The notes beneath the pieces were generated by a model. That model was given only the letters and a program-made list of their open reading frames with translations, was not told where the DNA came from and did no database searches. A program made the position numbers and the translations under genes. A stretch of 61,835 bases of DNA from an uncultured Parabacteroides sp. Its GTDB lineage: Bacteria; Bacteroidota; Bacteroidia; Bacteroidales; Tannerellaceae. Of this stretch, positions 26,277 through 33,142 are shown one piece after another (position 1 is the first letter of the stretch; each line of letters starts with the position of its first letter). The stretch is taken from assembly GCA_944325335.1 (NCBI GenBank), contig CALUZR010000015.1, positions 1 to 61,835 of the forward strand. Direction: 5' to 3'.

Positions 26277-26296
26277 AAACGCCCCGAGGGGAATTT

Positions 26297-26533
26297 GTGT
26301 TCCCGACACCTATCGGGAACACAAACGAGGGCTCCGACGTGTTCCCAACACCTATCGGGAACACAAACGAGGGCTCCGACGTGTTCCCGACACCTATCGG
26401 GAACACAAACGAGGGCTCCGACGTGTTCCCGACACCTATCGGGAACACAAACGAGGACTCCGGCGTGTTCCCGATACCGAACGGGAACACAAACGAGGAC
26501 TCCGGCGTGTTCTCGATACCGAACGGGAACACA
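26297..26533. repeat. Tandem array, six exact 42-bp units with strong hairpin
   Basis: GTGTTC starts at 26297, 26339, 26381, 26423, 26465 and 26507, each 42 bp apart. Every unit folds as GTGTTCCCG, a short loop, and CGGGAACAC. Units 5 and 6 change the loop and keep the stem, unit 6 with one stem mismatch. The array begins 20 bp after the upstream GH2 stop and ends 33 bp before the next GH2 start. All three forward frames being open reflects 42 being a multiple of 3. Confidence 0.96.
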
Positions 26534-26566
26534 AGAAAATAGAATTTTAACGAAAAGAACAAACAC

Positions 26567-29296
26567 ATGAAACGATTAAACATCTTAATGATCGGATTGG
26601 CAAGCTGCCTCTACGGAGCGTTGCAAGCCGAGGAACAAATCAGCCTCGCCGGGCTTTGGCGTTTCCAACTCGACCCGATGGGATTCGGGAAGACGCCGGG
26701 TTCGGAACTCTATTTAAGTAAACTGACAGAAACCATCCAACTTCCCGGCTCGACGGATGAAGGCGGAAAAGGAATCCAGAACATCGTGGCGCATGTAGAC
26801 CGCCTCAGCCGTAAGTTTGAATATTGCGGGCAGGCTTGGTACCAACGCGAAGTAGTGATTCCCGAAGATTGGCAAGGAAAATCGATTACCCTATCGTTGG
26901 AACGGTGCCATTGGGAAACGACGGTCTATGTGGACGGCGCGCTCGTCGGGAGCGAGGAGCATCTTTCCACGCCCAACCGGTTCGACCTTTCCCGCCAATT
27001 GACGCCCGGTGTACATACCTTGACGCTTTGCATCGATAACCGATTGAAATACCCGATGGACCAATGGAACCACGGGACGACCGAATACACGCAAACAAAT
27101 TGGAACGGCGTCGTAGGAGAAATGCAATTGATCGCCCGCGAGCCGGGACATATCCAGCGGATACACCTCTTCCCCAACCTGAAGGGAGAGACCGTGCAAG
27201 CCCGTATGGACTTTACACCTTCTAAGGAAAGAGAAGAGGAAACCTTGCAACTGACCTTGCGCGAGAAAGGAGGAAAGATCCTTTCGCAAAGCACGCATAC
27301 GGTTTCGGTAGATACGTTGGAGACGACCTTCGAGGTGAACCTGCCTGCCAAAGACCTCCAAAAGTGGGATGAGTTCACCCCTTCGCTCTATGAAGTGGAG
27401 GCGGTTTGGCAAGGTGATACGATCCGCGAAACGTTTGGTATGCGGGAAGTGACGCAAGGGAAGCACCATGTGCAAGTGAATGGGCGGAATGTCCATCTGC
27501 GCGGTGCGTTGGATTGCTGCGTCTTTCCGCTTACGGGTTATCCGGCGACCGACGTAGCATCTTGGAAGCGCATCTTCGAAACCGTCAAAGAGTACGGGTT
27601 GAACCATGTCCGCTTCCACTCGTGGTGCCCGCCCGAAGCCGCTTTTGAGGCCGCAGATGAAGTGGGTATTTATATCCAGGCAGAGCTTCCGATGTGGATA
27701 AAAGACGTGGGAAAGTATCCGGCTCGCCGAGATTTCTTCGAACGGGAGATGTACGCCATCTTGAATGAGTATGGGAACCATCCTTCCTTTATCTTAATGT
27801 GTAATGGAAACGAGAACGAGGGAGACTTCAATGTCCTCGAAGATTTGGTCAAGAAAGCACAAGCATACGATAACCGAAGACTTTATTCCGCCTCGACGGC
27901 GCGTACACATGTCAAAGCCGACCAATTCTATACTTCGCATGTAAGTGAGAAAGGATGGATTACGGTCTATGAAGGGAAACCTTCGACGGATTGGGACCTC
28001 AATGAGACTTCTGCCATCGATGTGCCCGTCATCGCCCACGAAACAGGACAACGCTGCATGTACCCGAACTTCGAGGAAATCAAGAAATATACGGGTGTCC
28101 TCGAACCACGTAATTTCTACACCTTCCAAGAGCGATTGGCCAAGAACGGAATGCTCGCCCAAGCTGAGGACTTCTTCCAGGCAACAGGCGCCCATACGGT
28201 GTTGCAATATAAAGAGGTGAATGAAGCATTACTACGGACTTCCACCTCGGGAGGTTTCCAATTGCTTGGCCTTTCTGATTTTCCCGGACAAGGAAGTGCT
28301 TTCGTAGGCATCCTGGATGCCTTTTGGGAGAACAAAGGACTCGTGACGCCGGAGAAATACCGCGAATCCTGCGCGCCGATAGTACTTTTAGCCCGTTTGC
28401 CGAAGCGTACTTATACGAATGAGGAAACATTTACCGCCCAATTGGGCATCTACCATTACGGACCTGAAAACCTAAAGAAGGGGAAACTGACCTGGCAATT
28501 GATCGACGAGAAGAGGCAAACATTCCGCTCGGGCACGTTATCGCACGGCATGATTCCTTATAGCACGGTCGATTCGCTCGGCATCGTGTCCATTCCATTG
28601 CGAGCTATTGAGAAGGCAGGCAAATATACCTTAAAAGTACAAATCGCAAAAGATATTCGTAATGAATGGGATATTTGGGTGTATCCTGTGCCGCAAGAAA
28701 CAGACCTTGCCGTTTCTTATGTCCGTAGTTGGGAAGAAGCCCGTCCGCTTTTGACCGAAGGCAAACAAGTATTGCTAATTCCTGACCGTAAACCTGCGAA
28801 TGGACGAAAAACACACTTTGCCAGCCATTTCTGGAATCCGATTATGTTTAATTGGGAACCTATGATTGTCGGGACACTTATTGATCATCAGCACTCGGCG
28901 TTTGCCAACTTCCCCACGTCCTATTATGCTGATTGGCAATGGTGGGATATTCTGAACCAGGCCGTGGCACTCGACTTAACCGATTTCCGTGACCTCACAC
29001 CCGTTATTCAGAGCATCGATACATACGAAGTGAACCGAAAACTTGGCATTGCCTTCGAAGCCAACGTAGGGAAAGGCAAATTGTTCGTACTCTGCGTTGA
29101 TGTTATAAAAGATATGGATGCACGGTTAGCTACGAAACAATTATTACGATCGGTCAAGGAATATGTCTCTTCAGATAAGTTCAACCCAACGGTTACGCTT
29201 CCGATTTACGAACTGGACAAGCTATTTGATGATACGGAAAAGGCTATCCAGTCCAATAAATCCAATACGGCGATTGATTTGTTGTTAAATAAATAG
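26567..29296 (+). CDS. Secreted GH2-family glycosidase (909 aa)
   Basis: A signal peptide (1-21, cleaved near LQAEE) precedes sugar-binding (~25-195), Ig-like (~200-295) and barrel (~300-600) domains. Acid/base is E416 (CNGNENEG) and nucleophile E492 (IAHETGQR). It is a paralogue of the 935-residue enzyme: FHSWCPPEAAF, LLGLSDFPGQGS and the ~250-residue C-terminal region align well. It is last in the plus-strand unit. Having two members in each of two GH2 subgroups suggests stepwise removal of different terminal residues from one oligosaccharide or glycoside, which is inference. Confidence 0.83.
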   Translation: MKRLNILMIGLASCLYGALQAEEQISLAGLWRFQLDPMGFGKTPGSELYLSKLTETIQLPGSTDEGGKGIQNIVAHVDRLSRKFEYCGQAWYQREVVIPEDWQGKSITLSLERCHWETTVYVDGALVGSEEHLSTPNRFDLSRQLTPGVHTLTLCIDNRLKYPMDQWNHGTTEYTQTNWNGVVGEMQLIAREPGHIQRIHLFPNLKGETVQARMDFTPSKEREEETLQLTLREKGGKILSQSTHTVSVDTLETTFEVNLPAKDLQKWDEFTPSLYEVEAVWQGDTIRETFGMREVTQGKHHVQVNGRNVHLRGALDCCVFPLTGYPATDVASWKRIFETVKEYGLNHVRFHSWCPPEAAFEAADEVGIYIQAELPMWIKDVGKYPARRDFFEREMYAILNEYGNHPSFILMCNGNENEGDFNVLEDLVKKAQAYDNRRLYSASTARTHVKADQFYTSHVSEKGWITVYEGKPSTDWDLNETSAIDVPVIAHETGQRCMYPNFEEIKKYTGVLEPRNFYTFQERLAKNGMLAQAEDFFQATGAHTVLQYKEVNEALLRTSTSGGFQLLGLSDFPGQGSAFVGILDAFWENKGLVTPEKYRESCAPIVLLARLPKRTYTNEETFTAQLGIYHYGPENLKKGKLTWQLIDEKRQTFRSGTLSHGMIPYSTVDSLGIVSIPLRAIEKAGKYTLKVQIAKDIRNEWDIWVYPVPQETDLAVSYVRSWEEARPLLTEGKQVLLIPDRKPANGRKTHFASHFWNPIMFNWEPMIVGTLIDHQHSAFANFPTSYYADWQWWDILNQAVALDLTDFRDLTPVIQSIDTYEVNRKLGIAFEANVGKGKLFVLCVDVIKDMDARLATKQLLRSVKEYVSSDKFNPTVTLPIYELDKLFDDTEKAIQSNKSNTAIDLLLNK

Positions 29297-29329
29297 ACAG
29301 GAATAGATACTATATATCAAGGAATAAAC

Positions 29330-29337
29330 GTACCTTT
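29330..29337 (+). promoter_or_regulatory. -7 box upstream of leader RNA and LRR surface protein
   Basis: TACCTTTG matches the consensus perfectly. Transcription would begin near 29343, about 150 nt before the protein start. Confidence 0.65.
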
Positions 29338-29343
29338 GCGAAG

Positions 29344-29434
29344 ATTTGAGAGTCTAATTGAGACAATCATCAGGAATATTTGGGAGAACAAGAAAAGAAA
29401 CGGTAACTCATTAAAGCTGCCGTTTCTTTATTTT
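29344..29434 (+). ncRNA. Candidate small RNA or attenuated leader (~90 nt)
   Basis: A perfect -7 box is followed after about 50 nt by a strong stem, AAAGAAACGGTA pairing with TGCCGTTTCTTT (29394-29429), then ATTTTT. That is a promoter-to-terminator unit with no coding frame. No second promoter is seen before the LRR gene at 29491, so the RNA either ends here or is read through in a regulated way. Confidence 0.45.
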
Positions 29435-29490
29435 TGGCGTCTCTTTTGGATGAGAACTATTTTATTATAAACACATAAATGAATTGACGT

Positions 29491-30837
29491 ATGATGAAAT
29501 TTTTACATCGTGTAGCCGTACTATTAGTGGCGGCGTGCAGTATGCAGAGCTTATCTGCAGAAGAAATTACGCTGACCGAAGCAGGTTCGCTGGCCAGCAC
29601 ATTAGGAGACAAAGTAACAACCATTAGCGAACTGACGCTCGCAGGCCCTATCAATGATGCCGATTTTGCTACGCTCGCTGAAATGGGGAAAGAGAACCTG
29701 AAGGTATTGGACTTGGGTGCCGCCCTGCCTGCTGGCGATTCTATTCCTGCGATGGCATTATTACAAGCCAATCAAATTACTTCATTGGTATTGCCCGAGA
29801 CGACAAAAAGTATCGGTTTGATGGCATTGGGCGGATTATCGATTAGTTCGATAGAGCTTCCTGCCTCATTAGAGTATATTGCTCCGAGAGCATTCCGAGA
29901 TCCAAAAGGAACACTGAGCTCAATTACCTTAGCAGAAGGGAATGAATCCTTTACACTGGTAGACGGTATGTTGTATTCAGCCGATAAGAAAACATTGGTA
30001 CTTTGTCCTCCGGCGCGCGAAGGGAAAATAACCGTGCCTGAAGGGACAGAGTGTATTGGAGCTTCAGCATTTGATTATTGCAAGAAGATTACTTCGATTC
30101 AGCTTCCGGCTTCGGTTGTGGAAATCGGAGCAGAGGCTTTTTATAGCATGAGCACGTTAACTTCGATCAATTTGGACGAAATAACAAGCATCGGCTATGA
30201 TGCGTTTGGGGGTTGTGATGCATATATAGGAAATAATGGGGTAGTTTCGCTGCCGAAAATAAAGTATATTGGAGAGCAAGCTTTCAGTGCGCTTTCGATT
30301 GTAAAGGTAGAAACAGGCGATGACTTGGAAACGATCGACGAACAAGCATTCTGGTTGTGCAAGGAGCTTATAGAAGTTACATTGGGAAAGAACCTGAAAG
30401 AAATCAGAAAAAGTGCTTTCCATGCCGCAGATACGCTAATGAAAGTAACTTGCTATGCAGAGGTGCCCCCGGTTATTGTGAATGATTATCATGCGATCAA
30501 TTATAAGTTTGAGGCAGAAGGCACTTTGTATGTACCAGCAGGTTCCATAGAAGCATACAAGTCTGCCAACTTATGGAACAAGGTATCCCATATCGAGCCG
30601 ATCAGCGGCACTACAGGCATCGAAGATTTGGCAGAGGCAGATTACCAAGTAATTGGCACCGAAGGCGGTATCCTTGTAAAGGGTAATGCGCCGGTTTCAG
30701 TACGCGTATTCAAAGTATCGGGCGTATTGGTAAAGGAACAAACCCTCGCAGGTGGCAACGCACAAATCTCCTTACAAAAGGGCATTTACTTCATCTCTTT
30801 GAACGGAGAAAAAGCCAAAGCCATTGTGGTAAGGTAA
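29491..30837 (+). CDS. BspA-like leucine-rich-repeat surface protein with T9SS tail (448 aa)
   Basis: The signal peptide (about 1-24, HRVAVLLVAACSMQSLSA) is followed by LRR_5/BspA-type repeats (~45-365), for example CIGASAFDYCKKITSIQLPAS. A C-terminal domain (~375-448) ending GIYFISLNGEKAKAIVVR resembles a type IX secretion sorting domain. It is probably exported and anchored on the cell surface; BspA-type proteins often mediate adhesion. MKF one codon downstream is an alternative start. It faces the convergent Abi_2 gene across a 54-bp palindrome and is AT-richer than the glycosidase genes. Confidence 0.85.
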   Translation: MMKFLHRVAVLLVAACSMQSLSAEEITLTEAGSLASTLGDKVTTISELTLAGPINDADFATLAEMGKENLKVLDLGAALPAGDSIPAMALLQANQITSLVLPETTKSIGLMALGGLSISSIELPASLEYIAPRAFRDPKGTLSSITLAEGNESFTLVDGMLYSADKKTLVLCPPAREGKITVPEGTECIGASAFDYCKKITSIQLPASVVEIGAEAFYSMSTLTSINLDEITSIGYDAFGGCDAYIGNNGVVSLPKIKYIGEQAFSALSIVKVETGDDLETIDEQAFWLCKELIEVTLGKNLKEIRKSAFHAADTLMKVTCYAEVPPVIVNDYHAINYKFEAEGTLYVPAGSIEAYKSANLWNKVSHIEPISGTTGIEDLAEADYQVIGTEGGILVKGNAPVSVRVFKVSGVLVKEQTLAGGNAQISLQKGIYFISLNGEKAKAIVVR

Positions 30838-30850
30838 AAAGGAGATAAAA

Positions 30851-30930
30851 CATAGTTATAGTTGCCGGGATTCACGCCGTGATTTCCGGCAATTATAGTT
30901 ATAAACGGAGATGGTTATAGGCATAAAATG
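30851..30930. repeat. Palindromic intergenic repeat, copy 2 (inverted)
   Basis: 30851-30904 is the exact reverse complement of 1915-1968, and homology continues through GGTTATAGGCATAA to about 30930. Like copy 1 it lies between two convergent genes. Confidence 0.75.
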
Positions 30931-30936
30931 CCGATT

Positions 30937-31626
30937 CTATAACGCATGAATTTCATCACATATATTTTGAATATGGTCTAATCCGTATAGCATAGAGCGC
31001 GAGTCAATATTCATCCACGAGAAAAGCGTCTGAATCTTTTGGTATTCATTTATGATATAACGTGTATCGATAATCGAGGTATGTTGTTGAAAACATATAG
31101 GTTCATGGTGGGCTATTCTATTACGCAAACTATTTACTTTATCCAGTTCATTAAATATATAAGTGTGGTTATATTGGAACGTAGCAGAAGAACGGGGTTT
31201 ATTGGGGAATATTTGCAACAAACATTGTCCTGTCGCTTTATATTGAGGCGCAGAAAACATGTATTTCCAAACACCAAATTCCATCTCTGCAATCAATTTA
31301 AAATGAGAATATGTATTTTGAAGGCTAAGTTTGTGGTAAGCCTTATATATTATTCTTTCTGTTTCTTTCGTTTTTCCGCTTGTGAAAATTCCGCCTGGCT
31401 GTATCGAATCCCGCAACCAATCATTTCCCAACGATAACGTCAATCGGCTGTTTATCGCATTTCGGAGAGCCACTTCGAAACAACTCACAATCGTAAACAT
31501 CTCCTGGGAAAGTCTTAAGTTATAACGGTATAAAGTCATAGCCTTCCGCGTATTGTTATTAACCGCAGATAAATATCGTTGCATCCGTTGCGAGGATAAA
31601 ATGCGCTCAAAATCTAAATATTTCAT
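30937..31626 (-). CDS. Abi_2/AbiD-F family abortive-infection protein with HEPN motif (229 aa)
   Basis: The sequence fits the Abi_2 family (AbiD/AbiF): an all-helical protein with YRYNLRLSQEMF and FEVALRNAI segments and R168-N-R-I-A-H173, the RxxxxH catalytic motif of HEPN RNases, followed by HEP. Such proteins block phage by cleaving RNA after infection. It is a lone gene within the right flank, between the palindrome and the MITE-like element. No partner antitoxin is adjacent. The region 31627-31806 holds no gene. Confidence 0.8.
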   Translation of the reverse strand: MKYLDFERILSSQRMQRYLSAVNNNTRKAMTLYRYNLRLSQEMFTIVSCFEVALRNAINSRLTLSLGNDWLRDSIQPGGIFTSGKTKETERIIYKAYHKLSLQNTYSHFKLIAEMEFGVWKYMFSAPQYKATGQCLLQIFPNKPRSSATFQYNHTYIFNELDKVNSLRNRIAHHEPICFQQHTSIIDTRYIINEYQKIQTLFSWMNIDSRSMLYGLDHIQNICDEIHAL

Positions 31627-31806
31627 AAATATAGACCTTTATAAGATGTTTGTATCAAAGAAAAATAGTATATTTGTGATGTTGATTCCCGGTAGCCTCT
31701 GATTCGTCAAGCTGTCGGGTTTTGTTTTATATGGACGAAAGTATAAATAAAATTTGAAATAAGAAAATCTTCGACTTCTGATGTTGATTACATGAATCTA
31801 TCATGA

Positions 31807-32007
31807 TAATTTCTAAACTCATCTTTCACCTTTCTTCTATAATACTTATGCTGAATGAGATCCTGTGAATCGTCTCATTTTAGACACAAAGTTCACCGAG
31901 GACGCACTAAGGGTGCGATGATGTAGTGTGAAAGAAAGAGACGATTCACCATTATTTATTATGTAATAGGCAGTTATCTTAGATGTGAAAGATAAGTTTG
32001 GAAATTA
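31807..32007. mobile_element. MITE-like element, right copy (inverted)
   Basis: Near-identical to the reverse complement of 824-1025, with the same outer TAATTTC / GAAATTA ends and inner GTGAATCGTCTC / GAGACGATTCACC pair. It lacks a coding frame. It separates the Abi_2 gene from the HigBA-like pair. Confidence 0.65.
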
Positions 32008-32063
32008 GTATGTATATATAATGAATTTGTTGGCATTATGTTATCATATAAAGAAACTTTTCT

Positions 32064-32071
32064 TACCTTTG
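32064..32071 (+). promoter_or_regulatory. -7 box for the HigBA-like pair
   Basis: TACCTTTG ends 4 nt before the ATG at 32076, so the transcript would be leaderless or nearly so. Confidence 0.6.
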
Positions 32072-32075
32072 CGTC

Positions 32076-32212
32076 ATGAAGCGTACAATAATAACATACG
32101 GCGGATACTTTGAAAAGTTCATATCTACACTTACAGAGAAACCTCAAAGACTCCTTCTTCTGAGATAAAAAAGGCATTAAAAATAATGGAGGCATATTAT
32201 GGAGACAAATAA
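32076..32212 (+). pseudogene. HigB/RelE-type toxin gene with internal deletion
   Basis: The frame from 32076 begins MKRTIITYGGYFEKFISTLT, a typical N-terminus of Bacteroidota HigB-like (Gp49/RelE) toxins, and stops at 32168 after 30 residues. In the next frame the sequence KTPSSEIKKALKIMEAYYGD, ending at TAA 32210-32212, is the usual C-terminus of the same family. The central ~60-70 residues, including the RNase core, are missing at a junction near 32145, with a frameshift. The antitoxin start codon at 32199 overlaps the remnant as in an intact operon. Confidence 0.75.
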
Positions 32213-32504
32213 TCATCAGATTGTAGATTATGATGCAGTCTTGGATGCGAAATTCGGTAAGGAGGGAACGCCCGAACGCGCTAAGTTCGAAGCAGAAGCA
32301 TACGCTTTTTACACCAGTCAAATCCTGCTGGAAACAAGGAAAGAAGCGAAAATGACCCAAAGCGAACTCGCTAAAAGGGTAGGCACGAACAAGTCTTATA
32401 TTTCAAAAATCGAACATGGGCTTATCGAACCAGGCGTAGGGCTGTTTCTGCGCATCATCAACGCGCTTGGGCTTAAATTCGATATTGTAAAGCCAATGAT
32501 GTGA
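32199..32504 (+). CDS. HigA-like XRE antitoxin, orphaned (101 aa)
   Basis: A C-terminal XRE helix-turn-helix (about residues 50-100: MTQSELAKRVGTNKSYISKI) follows an N-terminal segment with the TPERAKFEAEAYAFY motif common to antitoxins of HigB/RelE toxins. The frame is intact although the toxin is deleted. It could still act as repressor of its own promoter or neutralise a related toxin elsewhere. Confidence 0.82.
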   Translation: METNNHQIVDYDAVLDAKFGKEGTPERAKFEAEAYAFYTSQILLETRKEAKMTQSELAKRVGTNKSYISKIEHGLIEPGVGLFLRIINALGLKFDIVKPMM

Positions 32505-32522
32505 TCGAATAGCCCGTTTTTT

Positions 32523-32603
32523 AACACAAAAGGAACGAAGGGAACAAAGGACACGAAGTTTTGAACATGGAATAGCTTCGTGTCCTTTGTTCCCTTTGTG
32601 TTT
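32523..32603. repeat. Long hairpin after the antitoxin gene
   Basis: Arms AACACAAAAGGAACGAAGGG and the matching CCCTTTGTGTTT side enclose a short loop; the inner ACACGAAG/CTTCGTGT pairing is perfect. It lies 18 bp after the antitoxin stop and could terminate that transcript. It abuts the leader repeat. Confidence 0.7.
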
Positions 32604-32691
32604 AAATCCGGTTTCATCCTCTAAACCCCGGGATTTCGTCCATAAATCCCCTACTTTCGGATAAGAACTTGAAAATTTTCTCACTTTTTTC

Positions 32692-32721
32692 TTGCTATTT
32701 CATTTTTCCTCCTTACCTTTG
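32692..32721 (+). promoter_or_regulatory. Consensus Bacteroidota promoter of the DUF6383-type gene
   Basis: TTG at 32692-32694 and TACCTTTG at 32714-32721, separated by 19 bp, fit the -33/-7 consensus exactly. The A/T-rich GAAAATTTTC tract lies just upstream. Confidence 0.8.
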
Positions 32722-32950
32722 CATCGATTCCGCAGCGAATAGGGTTTCGCCTTTGGGGATCATTGAAATATTGACAAGCATTTCGTGAAGATTATTCCTG
32801 CTTTGAAAATCTGACAAATTTTTAAGAACAATTGGAATGATGGACAGAAAATGCTTGCGCTATTTACAGATTATTTGTAGGAGTTTCCTATATTCGTGCA
32901 TATCATATAGTATATGTAGCATTGGAGGGAAACTGGAAATATAATCGTAT

Positions 32951-33040
32951 AGGCGCGGGCTGTTGTTCTATTATTAATTGTTCGGGTTTTGTCAGAGCCT
33001 CAAAGCAAATGATAGACAACGTAAAGCCCGCGCTTTTTTT
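32951..33040 (+). promoter_or_regulatory. Terminator-like hairpin in the 5' leader (copy B)
   Basis: GCGCGGGCT (32953-32961) pairs with AGCCCGCGC (33025-33033), reinforced by GTTGT/ACAAC, and seven Ts follow (33034-33040). CGGGTTTT (32983-32990) can also pair with AAAGCCCG through one G-U wobble, as its counterpart does perfectly in copy A. The start codon is ~100 nt downstream, with no convincing second promoter between. This looks like an attenuator; a free-standing RNA is the alternative. Confidence 0.55.
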
Positions 33041-33142
33041 ATGTCCGTTCATAACCAAAGCCGGGTAGTTGTTTTGTCTTCATGAGATTTAATCAAGAAC
33101 TTATTAATCAAACATTTTTGTATAATTAAAATTTTAAATCTT

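Noticed and set aside
26273..26542. Repeat-encoded frames on both strands between the GH2 genes
   Set aside because: Several frames are open at once across the 42-bp array, the mark of a non-coding repeat.
2008..29296. Classical polysaccharide utilisation locus
   Set aside because: No SusC or SusD homologue, no hybrid two-component or ECF-sigma/anti-sigma regulator; transport is by SGLT-type and MFS symporters.
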